Shown here: one piece after another, positions 12,401 to 23,917 of the stretch
Numbering within the stretch: the first letter of the stretch is position 1
How the letters are laid out: each line of letters starts with the position of its first letter
Assembly (NCBI RefSeq): GCF_947507565.1
Contig: NC_089176.1
Location: 3,100,001 to 3,164,000, forward strand
Length of the DNA stretch: 64,000 nt
Reading direction: 5' to 3'
Source of the DNA: Oscarella lobularis
Taxonomy: Eukaryota > Porifera > Homoscleromorpha > Homosclerophorida > Oscarellidae
Made by a program: the position numbers and the translations under genes
Notes under the pieces: generated by a model
The model's database searches: none
What the model saw: the letters and a program-made list of their open reading frames with translations, nothing else
Told to the model about the DNA's origin: nothing

Positions 12401-14498
12401 CTAAAACGATTCTTAGGTACGAGCAAACAGTGACATTGGCCCCGGTTCACCGGCTTCAGTAACGTTTCGTAAGAGAACGATAGAAAAATAAATTAGAAAA
12501 TTCAATTTCTTTCAAAAAAAGACTCGCCTCTTCCGTCCGACTCGTCAAATCTGATCATCATCGCCTACGTCGCGACGCCGCTCGTCGTCTTCACAATCGT
12601 CGTCATCGTCGTCGGCGTTCTCCTATTTCGACGCTGGAAATCGCGCAAACTCAAGGTGCCCGTTGTCTCCGACTCGGAGGAGATGAACTACAATCCCATG
12701 TATCGCGAATCGGTCATGCGCGGCAGCGACGCCGGCCCGCCGCTTCTTCCCGACGAATGGGAAGTGGCGCCGTCGCGCATCGAGATCGTCGCCGTTCTCG
12801 GCGAGGGCTATTTCGGTCGCGTGATGAAGGGCGAAATAGCCGGCCAATTCGGTCCGACCGAACGGCACGCGTCGGTCGTGCGCGCGCTCAGCGTCAAGGG
12901 ACGCATGCAATACAAGCGCGGCACGTCGCCCGACGATCGTCAACTCGTCACGCCCGTCGCCGTCAAGATGCTGAAGGAGAACGCGACGACCGACGAACGA
13001 CGCGATTTGCTCGGCGAAATACGACAGATGAAGCGAATTGGATTTCATTCGCACATTGTCAGCATGCTGGGATGCTGCACGATCAACGAGCCCATTTGTC
13101 TCGTCGTCGAGTACGTTCCGTACGGCGATCTGTTGAGCTTTCTGCGAAAGAATCGTCAATTGACGCTCGATCACTTGAGACGACTCGAAAAGTCGATGGC
13201 GAGCGGAAGTGCGCCCGTCACCGCTACGCTGCCGGACGGCTACACGTCGATGGATCGATCTCACGTGAGAGAGTGACACCGATGAGTCCGTATCTCGAAT
13301 ATTTCTTTTTTTTTTCTAGAAATTCTCTTTGTCGTCGTCTTCTGGTCCCGGTGCTACAGGACCGCTCGTTGGCAGCACGGACTACGCCGACTATCGCGAT
13401 CCGACCGAGATGCCGTCGGTGATACCGCGTTTTCACGACAATGGAATGCCGTGCGTCATCTTCACTTCGAATATACTGTTGAATTTTGGCTTGCAAATTG
13501 CTCTTGGAATGGTAAAAGACGCGAGGGTTGATGCCGTAGCACTGGACAGCCCTTTCTATTCTTCTAGGAGTACTTGAGTGCAAAGTCTCTGGTTCATCGC
13601 GATCTCGCCTGTCGTAACGTCTTGGTCGACGACAACAATATTCTGAAGATATCCGATTTCGGTCTGACGAGAGCCTTGTACAAAGATGCTGCCTACGTGA
13701 AGAAGACGAAGGGAAAATTGCCCATCAAGTGGATGTCGATCGAGGCGATTTTCGATCGAGTTTTTACCACGAAAAGCGACGTGTATGAGATTGGTCTGCG
13801 CTTGTTGAACATTTTTTTAAATCTATTATTTTAGGTGGTCTTTTGGCGTCGTCCTTTGGGAAATATGTACGATGGGAGGATTTCCGTATCCGACGATTAC
13901 GAACGATCGTCTGCTGCCGAAATTGCGCGACGGATACCGAATGGAGAAACCCGAAAATTGTTCTAGAGAACTGTAGGATGAAATTATTTCGATCGTTTAT
14001 CTGCATCTTTATCTTTTTCCTAGTTATGACGTCATGTTGGAGTGTTGGCACGCCGTTCCCGAGGAGCGACCCTCCTTTGTCGAACTCGTTCACGTCTTTC
14101 GCAAGATGCTCGAATCGCAGCGTCCCGAACAGTACGTCGAGACGCGCATCAACGAGGACAAGGAGTACTACGTCTTGCCAATGGACCAGCTACTTGGCAT
14201 CAAGAAAGACGGCGACGGCGATACTGCAGGCGGCGTGACGGTAAGAGAAGTGGCGACGACCGGTGGCGACGACGGCGGGGACGACGACGTCGTCGACGAC
14301 GACGACGACGATCCGGTTCTGACGCACGAAGAAATACTGAGTCGAACGAAAGAGCGATTTCGCGCCGAGAGGAGGCGGCAGATGGAAATGGATGCGATTC
14401 AGGAGAACGGGAATGGTGTTGTAGGCGGGCTCGAGGTGGAGTTGCCCGACGAAAATCCTCGCGTCAAACGAGAAATGAGCGTTGAGACGGCTGTGTGA
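9411..14498 (+). CDS. Receptor tyrosine kinase with anosmin-like Cys-rich head and FNIII ectodomain (paralogue 1)
   Basis: Single-pass tyrosine kinase receptor, 1178 residues. Exons: 9411-9611, 9836-9880, 10121-10192, 10256-10325, 10435-10643, 10697-10817, 10874-11017, 11080-11189, 11244-11300, 11353-11422, 11476-11502, 11561-11748, 11806-11877, 11930-11987, 12041-12243, 12292-12366, 12417-12468, 12522-13264, 13320-13511, 13568-13782, 13835-13972, 14024-14498. Order: signal peptide; head with [13 protein letters not shown]-x3-C and C-x3-C pairs resembling the anosmin-1 N-terminus; several fibronectin-III-like domains (VTLTWSAP); transmembrane helix (about residues 585-610); kinase. Kinase motifs are complete: [48 protein letters not shown]. 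An acidic Gly/Asp run and a charged tail end the protein. Splice phases match the paralogues at 15071 and 42862. The donor of exon 3 (GTTCTC) is weak. Ligand unknown. Confidence 0.88.
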
Positions 14499-15070
14499 GT
14501 ACCGTAGGTTGATTTTTACGCGTCTGCTAGATGCAGGCGTTGTCTATTTCCCCTCTTTCCGGTTACACGTGCACATTCGAGTAGAGATGACGCTCAACAC
14601 TATACAGTAGAAAGAAAAATAACTGTTTGGTTTTGAAGAATCTATAGCATTTGATTTAACAGTAGTTATGTAGTTGGAAATGGTAGCGTTGACTGGTGCT
14701 GGCATGAAATATAGAGATTGGTGTAGGAATAAAATGCAATATCTGCATGTGGTGTAGAATTGATTAATTATCGTTAGCAAGATTAATCTGTGGTTTTGGG
14801 GTGGGGAAGCCGGAGACCCGGATTCTAACAGAAAACACGGTCGATGTTCTGACAAGAAACATTTCGCCGTCGCAGGTAAAGCTCGGACGAATTCATAAGG
14901 TCTAGCGCGTCACCGCTTCCTGCCTTCGACGTCGCGTTCGCGTTTGTCCTCCGCGCTTTTTCGAGCGTCACTCCGCGCGCGCGTATCGATCTCAGAATGT
15001 ACCGTTCTCCACTCCCTAGACGAAGAGTGGACGAATCGAGATTCGCGCGACCGACGGTAACGCTTCGAAA
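14499..15070. other. Intergenic gap between two receptor kinases
   Basis: An AATAAA at 14728-14733 probably ends the upstream receptor transcript. The remainder is the 5' flank of the next receptor, with a GC-rich stretch from 14930 to 15060. No coding signal seen on either strand. Confidence 0.5.
14728..14733 (+). terminator. Polyadenylation signal of receptor kinase 1
   Basis: AATAAA 230 bp after the stop at 14498. Confidence 0.45.
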
Positions 15071-18000
15071 ATGCACCTCCTCTTCGACACGGAATCGTCT
15101 CGTCGTCGTCTTCGTCGTCGCTTCGTTAGCCAGTCGAACAACACACTCGCCGTCGCTCTCGTCGTTCTATTAATCGCTTTGCGGCAAACTGTCGCCGTCG
15201 AGAGACACGAACTCCAGGCGCGCTGCGCGGCACGCTGCCTCGTCTACACGCCCGATGTAAGGAAGAAGTAGAGAGAGGGTGGGGCGACAGCATTAGGGGA
15301 GATCGTACACTTCTTTTACATTCATGTTTATGTACATCTAACATGTCATCTGACCGTCCCGCATGCATTATTTTTTGATTATACTGATCCTTATACATTG
15401 TAGAATCGCTTTGGAACGTACGGTCCTGGATCCAATTTCAATGCGGTGAGGGACGACATGCGAGGTCAAAGTCTCTACGTAATCGCGTGTATATTTAGTG
15501 TATTTTTCCCTGTCGCGGTCTTCCACTGAAGACCCAATGCCAGCAGATTTGCGTAAGTCCGCCGTCTCACAAGAGGCAATCACCTTTTTATCGCAGCCAG
15601 CTGCGATAAGTGTTCTAATTAATTAATTAATGAGATACCTATTTGACCTCATCCCCCGGCTACAATCGAAAAATGCATTATGACTACAGTACTCGCTAGA
15701 TCGATCAGCAACTTGAAGCCAACTGTTCGTCCACGTGCCTCTTTCTTGACCGAATCCGATCTCAAGGTACAGTAGAGAGATCTTGACGGAATCGAAAGAC
15801 CTAGGCGATTTTTTCCTCCCAGGCGACTCGGTCGCGACGCCGATCGAGCGACTTCCAGCGAAAATCGACGTCGCGCCGTCGTTCGACAACGGCACTCTCT
15901 GCCTTTCGTGGAGCATCAATCGAACGGCGCTCTACGCGAGCGACGTCTACGCGATACACGGCATTTCGTTCGTCGTCCAATTTGTCGCCGTCGCGCGCGC
16001 TCAGGCGACCAACGCGACGTTCGTCGAAGCGTTGACGTGGACCACGCTACTACCCGTAGGGGGGGGGGGGGGGGGGGGGCAAAATATGCCTCGCGGCCAA
16101 ATGAAATCCATGAAATTATGTATCGTAGACGTTCTATACCGATGAAAGTGTGACGAACATCGTTTCGACGCCCGATCCGTCGCGTCTTTATCTCTTTCGC
16201 GTCGGCGTTTACAATGAGTTCGGCACTCGCGGCTTCAGCGACGCGTGGAGCGCGCCGCTCGATCTCAGTCTCTACTATGGCGGAGATCGGGATTCTGAAG
16301 ACGAGCCTACTAGTAGTAGTCTCGATTGCTCCGGGACGTACGGACAGTACCCCAAGATGCCGACGAACTTGACTCGAGTGGGCGAAATGAAAATAGAAGC
16401 TAATGGCAGTGTCGCCGTCAACGTGTCGTGGAATCCGCCACGTGAGCGAGAGAAGGAGATTTTGACTGCGAATGCAGTTTTTTTTGTTGTCTCGACTAGT
16501 TTCCGGGATCGAGCCCAGTTGCTACGAGATCGCCTTCAAGTCCAATAAAGCGACCGCGTCGTGCCGCTCCATTGGAGGGAAATACGTCGTGCCGGCTGTA
16601 AGGTCGTCTTCGATTTCGGCGTGACTCGCGCGCACTCTCTCTGTCTCTTTTCCTTCAGTCGCGGAGACGGTATGAACTGGAAGGCTTGCAGCTTGGATGC
16701 GAATACGCCGTTTGGGTGGGATATTTGATTAATTAATTTTTCTATTTGCACGCAACTCGACGACGCTATCTAGGTCATGTCATTGCCTGGTGGTATCAAT
16801 GAAACGACGGCGCCTTTGATAGTTGATATTCCGGGTAAAAGCTGTCTTTTTTTTGGTCTCCTACTTTTGAGTAATTCGTTTTCTAGGGCATTCCTGCGTA
16901 GTTCAACAAAGTGAGCAGATCGATCTGACTACACTTTTAAAAGAATCATAAGATTTTTCTTTAGATGACAAACGGTTTTCGCCCCGAAATGTCACCGTGG
17001 TGTCATACGCTCTCGACGTAGCAAAAGCTCATTTTGTTGTCAACGTCAGCTGGCTTTGTCCCGTCAACTGTGAACTCATTTCTGGATATGAGCTTACGTT
17101 CGATCACACCGGAGATGGTGGAACAAGCGGGCCTCATGACCATGACATTTCTGTCAACCAGGTTCATTGGGCAGGGGCAGTGGTCGCGTTTATTTGATTG
17201 GTATACACTGTATAATTAGAGCGACGGTGATAACGGATATTTTTCTGTACCTGTTCGCACCTTGGAGCCAAATACTTATCGTTTTACGGTGAATAAGCAA
17301 GCAAGGCTTTTATGACCAATCGATTAGTAGACCTGTACGTATTCGTAGGTGAAAGCTAAGATTAAGACAACGATAGAATGTTGGTCGCTAGAGACGAAGG
17401 CAGACAACTCGCCAGTCTTTCTTCCACGTGCGTTTGAGTGTAAATACGAAACAAAGAGTCTATTTTCTTTTAGCAATTTGGGCAGTGATTTTGAGAATCG
17501 ACACGGTGGCGATTGGAAAAGACGTCCACGTTGCGTGGCACGTCTCCAAGAGCCACATCAAAGTGACGAGCTATCGACTTCTCTGGGGCGTCAATGCGAT
17601 GAACAGGACGTCGAATAGCACGCTTCTTTTACCGGTAATATCGCGCGGAAACGAGGAGAGAAACGCAGTCGTTACGGATTCATTATCGTTAGACGATCAC
17701 CAGCTACGTTCTGACTGGCCTCGTGCCGGACACCGAGTACTACGTCAAGGTGAAGCCCAACGGTTTGGGCAAAGAGCTGGGGACGGTTTTCACATGTCAG
17801 TATCTCAGCATTAAGCTCTTTTATTTATTTATTTATTTATTTATTTATTTTTCTTCTTTTACAGCTCCGTCGGATTCGCCGACGGTTGACACTCGCGGTG
17901 CGGGAACGTCAGTGTTGATTTTTGCCACGGTTCTTCCCATTGTCCTTGTCCTGGTCATCATCGTCGTTCTCTTCTTCTTTCTCTACTTTTGTCGAGAACG

Positions 18001-19584
18001 ATTTGAGAGGAAATCTCGGCTCTCCATCACATCGTCAATGGGCCTCACGTCCGCCGCCGCCGCCACCGAACTGTTCTTTCGTCGCGACTCCGGTCCGCTT
18101 TGGATTAACCCCGAGCCGTCCGACGACTGGGAAATCGATCCCAAGTTTCTGAGACTGAACAAAATTCTTCAAGAGGGCGAGCACGGAATCGTTCTTAAAG
18201 GCCAATTGACGACGCGCAGACTGTCGGTGAGGCTGACGAAACGACAGGGTTCAATACTAAGAGACGTAACGGTCGCCTGCAAAATACCTAAAGGTAAGAG
18301 AATCGATGGTTTAGTGCAAAGCCTGAGGCCCCTGATTTGCCTGCAGTTAATGGACCTCGCGAACAGAGGGATTTTCTCGAGGAAATCAAACTGATGAAAG
18401 CCGTTGGGCAAAATACGCACATTGTTAGCTTGGTGGGCTGCTTAACGCAACGTGCGCCGCTCTGTCTCATCGTCGAATACTGTCCCGGCGGCGATCTTCT
18501 CACCTTTCTAAGACGATCTCGTTCGACGGTGACAATACATATGCATTAGATTTTCACTCTTTGATTGATTTGATGATTCTAGCTTCTTGATAATCGGCGA
18601 AAGTCGAAGGCGCAGATTCTAGATTGTGACGACAACCCCGACGGTTCGTCGTCTCCCGTCAAATCGTCCGACTTTCTCTCGTTCGCCTGGCAAATTTCTT
18701 CGGGCATGGTACAAACATTGATACAGTTCCTAAAGCAACGCATTCCTTATATATATATTTTAAAGAATTATCTGTCCGGAAAAGGCGTCGTTCATCGCGA
18801 TCTGGCGTGCCGTAACGTTCTCGTCATGAGCGATCACCTGCTGAAAGTAGCCGATTTCGGCCTCGCGAGAGCCGTAAACGACGACGGCGCGTACTCGCAG
18901 CAGTCGCGACGGCGTCTTCCGCTACGTTGGATGGCTATCGAAGCGATAGAGAATCGCGTTTTTACGGAAGCAAGCGACGTGTGAGAACGCTTTCGTGGGG
19001 GAAAAATGCAGCAAACAATGAAATCTTTTTTTTTGTTTTCTCCCCAGGTGGTCGTTTGGAGTCGTCCTCTGGGAAATATGCACTCTTGGTTCGTCTGTGA
19101 CCATCGGCGTGTTTTTTCTTAAAACAGTTTTTTAGGTCGCTTTCCGTATCCGTCGATGTCTGGAGACGATTTTCTCACCTATCTTCGCCAAGGAAATCGG
19201 TTGGACAAGCCGACGAATTGCTCCAACGAGTTGTACGTATAGCGATCGTGTTCAAGGCTTCGTTAGTGAAGTGAAATCGTTTGCCGCTTCAGGTACAGCA
19301 TTATGATGGAATGCTGGCGGTCCGAACCCTATAAACGTCCGCGCTTTTCCGATCTCGTCGTCGAATTGGGTCAGATGCTGGAGGCGGAAAATCCAAATAA
19401 CTATTTCGATTTGGACGACATTTCGTATTTGTCCTCGTTGCTGGCGATGACGAATGACGATGTCAAAATGGATGAGGCTGACGGAGATCTTGGCTGTGAG
19501 TTGAGTTGTTGTACGGAGCAATGTAAACATCACCAGCACACCATTAACCGGCACGGTAACGTTATTTGCGAGACGTCTCTCTAA
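15071..19584 (+). CDS. Receptor tyrosine kinase with anosmin-like head and FNIII ectodomain (paralogue 2)
   Basis: Predicted 1047 residues. Exons: 15071-15256, 15404-15445, 15499-15552, 15700-15766, 15805-16055, 16129-16441, 16500-16597, 16659-16715, 16774-16834, 16887-16910, 16965-17161, 17220-17288, 17349-17427, 17474-17634, 17693-17795, 17865-18293, 18347-18528, 18583-18708, 18766-18980, 19048-19088, 19136-19232, 19293-19584. Signal-anchor-like N-terminus, [15 protein letters not shown], cysteine pairs CIFPC and CSSTC, FNIII-like domains, transmembrane helix, then kinase. [15 protein letters not shown] and WSFGVVLWE are intact, but the glycine loop reads LQEGEHGIV, with the first glycine replaced by Gln; the lysine motif is VACK. 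Activity is therefore likely but not certain. The ectodomain is clearly closer to the minus-strand receptor at 36711-42862 than to paralogue 1. One intron carries a 21-G run directly after its donor; another has a TTTA microsatellite (about 17820-17851). Confidence 0.88.
16059..16079 (+). repeat. Poly(G) tract of 21 inside receptor kinase 2 intron
   Basis: Starts three bases after the exon end at 16055, so the donor reads GTAGGGG. The length may vary between individuals or be a sequencing compromise. Confidence 0.9.
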
Positions 19585-19847
19585 TTAACTATAGCACAGG
19601 AAACCTAAAAATTGGAGTCAAGTACTTTATTATTTATGAGGCGTATATTTGATGTTTAGCTAAGTTTCTTGCTTTTGAGTAGTTTTAGAAAAATAGGCCT
19701 ATGTTGGAGGGAACGTGAAGAGGGTTTTGCTTTGCTTTGCTTTATCGAACATCTTTCTTATGACTTGGAATTAATTTTCTGTTTCAGCATCAAATTTCAT
19801 CTGATGGTTGGTTGATATCAAAATTTCCTTTCTGCTCACACTAAACT

Positions 19848-22800
19848 ATGTCATTTCGCAAGGTTCTACCGTTCACTCGCCTGCACGCGTACCTGAATGA
19901 CTCTCTGTTCAGGCCTGGGAAAAATTAGAAGCCGATTCCGAGTCCTTGCTGTCGTCGAAAAGGCCAAAATCGAAGCGCGACAGAAAACTACTAACACGTC
20001 GTTCCCCCGTGAGAAAGATTAGTTCAAACTTTGGCTAACGCTACGAATGGCCGCTAGGTTAGCTCCGAATGGAACCCCATCGAACGATTCTCATCGGACG
20101 AAGAAGGAGTGCCGAGAAATCGCGCCGCTAAAGTAAGAAGTTCGACCTGTGACTGACTGCAGCTATTTGTTTGTTTGTTCCCTCTCAGTTGCCCAAAAGA
20201 AGACGGCTCTTCGATTCTGACAGCTTCCGGGATTTCGATGAAATCAAACGCGAAAAAAATGTTCGAGAAGACGACATAGAATGGGAAGTCAGCGATGTTG
20301 ATGTCGAATCGAGCCAAGTGGAAGAAAAATGCGTTGACATGGCAACCGAAGAAGAGAACGTAATAGAAGACTTTGAGAAATCATCGCCTGAAGAAGTATC
20401 AGAGTGTCGTGGGAGAGAACACTAGAAATAGTGAAGGGAGATTTTAGGAGGTGCAAACAGTCGATTTGAAACGTGATCCAGAAAAGGAAGTCTTGTCCGA
20501 GGAAGACGTCGAAGTAGAGCTTTGTTCCTCGCGTTCGTTGATGGTCACCCCAGCGACTGATAAACAGATTTCTCACGTGAAACAAAAGACGACGAGAGTG
20601 GCAAAGACTCCAATCGATTCCGCTAAAAAGAAAAGAAAATTTAGACACCTGAAGTAGATTAGACAATCTTTTTTTCATGCTGCTTGTACGGTTTTTTAGG
20701 ACAGGTTTGGCTGAGCGACTTGAACGCTTGGTGAGCAGAGAAAAATCGGACGTTGCCTTCTGGCGTCACAAGTCACGCAAAAGTACATTGGAAGAATTTT
20801 TATGATCTCTTTACGCATTGCCTTAGATGAAGACGAGAGCGTGATTCTGGAAGTCGACAGTCTCCACAGAGAAGCGGGCTTGCTGGTAACCCAATGTCGT
20901 CAAATCAGCGGAAAACCATTAGCAGATGGGAAAGGAAGCGAAGACAGTCGTCTGCTGAACATAATTCTAACCTTACCAATCCAAAAACATCTCAAATTAA
21001 TGAAGGGATCCCAGTTCAAAATGTATCCACCGTGGTAAGCAAATGATCCTTATAGAATTCCTTCGAGATTTTGCTTGCTTTTTAGGCAAGAGTTGTTTGT
21101 TCCTGAACCGGTTATCTTCTGCGTCTACTATTGCTGTACCCTGCCCAATCAGCCGTCTCCTAAATTGCTAGCGTCTCCGAAAAAGACTGGTGAGCTGAGC
21201 TGTATGAGCTGCCTGCTTAGGTAGTTTACCTTCTTTCTGCTACAGTGCAATTAGTTTCTCCAATCAAATATAGCCACCGTGTTGCTGGGTTGGACGACCG
21301 TGCTGACGGAAAGAGAGCGCGAGAGACTGCGTCTAAAAGCGATCACAGTTTGGTATCGGTTGACGAAAGTGTGGCAATTCACGGCGCTCTTTCCGACACG
21401 ATACTGATCCACGGAACGGTGCAAAGACTCTACAGAAAATCGGCACCCGTTCCTACTGCATATCCTCTTTCGAAGTAAGCAGGTCACGTCACCTTGATAG
21501 TCGATCTCCAGGTTTGATTCTCAAAGATCCGTAATGGAATGTGTATTGGAAGAGAACAGGACGACAAGTACACACAGGTATTGAATGACTACCACGCTGG
21601 TGTCTAGTGTACTCATCCTCTCGGCTTGTTTCAGGTGTTCGCTTCTCGTTCAGGACTGCAAACAGCTGTGCTGTGAAATTCTTCTTCCAGAGCACGTAGA
21701 CGAAACGTGAGCTCAAGACAACCGCTTATAAAACGCGTCTTCACACGCGCTTTCAGGCAATTGTGCTCTGGAAAACCTTACCTGTTCTCCAATCTCTGCC
21801 CTGTTGAACGAATGAGCCTGTTTAGGTACATTCTCTTTTTTTGTGTGCGTCTTCTTAGCAGTTTTTCTCTTTGTAGACACCCGCTTGTCAAATCTCTCGT
21901 TGATTCATTGCAACAGGGCACTTATTCGCCCCAAAAGTATTTCTACGTGCTCACGTGGCCGTCGGGAGAATCCATGTCTGTGGAACCGTGCAACAGTGAA
22001 GGCACTGACACGGCTAAACGGAGGCCTCAGTGACTTGGTAATTATTGACTGGCGTGCATTTAGAATCTCCTCTGTGCAAAAATCTTCCCTCTTACTGCGA
22101 TCACGTTCTGTTGGATCGCGATTTCTTGGTATGACACTGGGAGAGAAAAGGGACCACTAATGTACAGTAGCTCTTCTTGAAGGAGAGAGGCAGTCCTGTG
22201 GGACATCGCATCAGTATTGCAACTGCGCAGATAATTTTCCACACCGAGGCAAGTTTCATTATAGGCTGCTGGGCCTTTGCGTCGTTCACGTACTTTCTTA
22301 GGACTATTCTCACCTATGTTTACGCTTTTGTCGGTCCCACTTGGTCTGTTTCCTCAGGTGTCACAAGAGCTTTTCACGTCATAGCGCGAGGCCTATCCTT
22401 CAATCAAGCAATTTTCTGTGCGTCAAAGATTTAGTAGTTGCAGATACCAGTCAAGGTGGGGGAGGATTACAGGTACTGTATGTCACGTCGTGAACGTTTT
22501 TGTGTCTAGATAATTTGGTGTTTGTTTTGGCTGACGCTTTTACTTCCGTAGAAACGGTGGACGTAGATGAGGTAAACTGTGCATACAGTCAAGTCTCCAT
22601 CACAGTCAATCCTAATTTTTTTCAGGAAAACCGTGACTTTGAAACCCCACAGATACCCTTTTTGTCAGACTCTAGCGTCGAGAACTCTTTCGTGTCCTTA
22701 TCAGGTACTGGCTAGACGAATCGCATCTATTTGATTACTTACACTTTTAGGGAGTGTTAGTGACGTCGACACGGACTCTGCTTTTGTCTGGCCGATCTGC

Positions 22801-23260
22801 ACAAAGTGCACTGGTGATAATTTAGAAGAAATCGGACAAACCAAGTGAGGTATAAGGTACGAAAATACGTCCTGGACATTTTGCTCTGTAGTGAATTTTA
22901 CTGTACTGACTGTGAGTTGACTGGAGTGCCTGACATTGCCGTACAGCTACAAGTCTACGTGAACAGCGACAATTTTCCGCCGCATGTAAGAGTCAAGCTA
23001 CAAGTGAGACATTAAAAAGCAAGTGTCACATTCCCTTGGAGCTCGTCTTTCCTCTCTAGCTCCTGCAATCGACGATCAAACGATTGTTACCTCACACTCC
23101 TTTGACTCAAGTGGGAGAAACGTTGTCGCAGCACTCTCGTTCGTTTGAAAATTCTCTCTAGGGTGGTTGCGATGCCGAATCTGTCGTGGGTCAGCGACTT
23201 CCGTCCATGACGTGTTTCATTAGGCACATCACCCGGACTCCGCACGGTTATACGGAATGA
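19848..23260 (+). CDS. SPIDR: SPIDR-like scaffold protein of homologous-recombination repair
   Basis: Vertebrate SPIDR (KIAA0146) is a nuclear scaffold linking BLM and RAD51. Recalled human landmarks recur here in order: GLAERLERLVSREKS with FWRHK, FKMYPPWQELFVP, VQRLYRKSAPVP, CSLLVQDC, DTDSAFVWPICTKC, EFYCTDC, QLQVYVNSDNFPPHVRVKLQ, and a last block GGCDAESVVGQ. Exons: 19848-19862, 19913-20008, 20058-20132, 20189-20395, 20448-20653, 20700-20782, 20827-21034, 21086-21189, 21246-21474, 21512-21577, 21635-21706, 21757-21825, 21877-22128, then an unresolved stretch, about 22368-22455, 22510-22571, 22626-22704, 22751-22844, 22892-23003, 23060-23110, 23162-23260. The N-terminus is acidic and Lys-rich. 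The C-x2-C pairs near the end suggest a zinc-binding OB-type fold (inference). Between 21950 and 22380 the frame changes by one base and I could not find a convincing intron; see findings. The first exon is short with a weak donor. Confidence 0.75.
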
Positions 23261-23526
23261 GGCGCTTCCTCGCTTATTTTTTGGAATCGTTTTGTCTCTG
23301 AAGGACTCAAAGAATTCGTTCTCGAGGAGCTCGTGCAATGCGTTCGGTACAGATGAATAGTTGGGCGTCTTTTAAGGTGAGCACACCCATTGTCTAATGT
23401 TTGTCTAGCTTCTCTATTACAGGTTGGCGCGTCACCAAACACGACAACAAATTTTCATTAAAAATGCATCGATTTTATCTACTTTCATGATCATCGGATG
23501 AAAAATCGAGGTACTGCGATGAGACG

Positions 23527-23564
23527 CGGTAATTAACCGGAAGAAGGTAATTAACCGGAAGAAG
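23527..23564 (+). repeat. Two-copy direct repeat, unit GGTAATTAACCGGAAGAA
   Basis: Adjacent near-identical copies, each with the palindrome core TTAA followed by CCGGAAGAA. ETS-like GGAA cores make a regulatory role conceivable but unproven. Confidence 0.7.
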
Positions 23565-23853
23565 TGCAGACATACTAAATAACGACTCCTCTCTCTCTCA
23601 ATCTTTCTAAGACTTGAAAAACAGCATGCTCTCTCGAGAGCCTAGTACGTACTTGGCTGCAGACGGGCTTTTGGCAAATGCTTTGATCAATTCTTGAAGC
23701 CCTTGCTAACCGCAAAAGCCCGCGAGATTTTCTCTCGTGCTCGATCTCACGGCTTAGATCTAGACACCAGTTCCGTTTGGCTTGGGACCAGGGTATAGAC
23801 AGCGATTGTCTCTGCTGGTGCTTGTCTGCTTTCAGTTTCTTTTGTGGCTGCGC

Positions 23854-23862
23854 TGATATAAG
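23854..23862 (+). promoter_or_regulatory. TATA-like box of CUB gene 1
   Basis: TGATATAAG lies about 60 bp before the start codon at 23918, at a spacing similar to the TATA boxes of the other secreted genes in the cluster. Confidence 0.5.
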
Positions 23863-23917
23863 TGCGACCTGTTATCCGTCCATTCATTATCTCGTTGAGC
23901 CTTGTTGAGTGCAACAC

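Larger units (their letters stand above)
23261..23917. other. Intergenic gap with a short tandem repeat
   Basis: SPIDR 3' flank and promoter of the first CUB gene. It holds a two-copy 19-bp repeat at 23527-23564. No credible coding exon seen. Confidence 0.5.

Noticed and set aside
12623-13279. 218-codon minus-strand open frame
   Set aside because: Mirror of the kinase exon of receptor 1; no splice or homology support.
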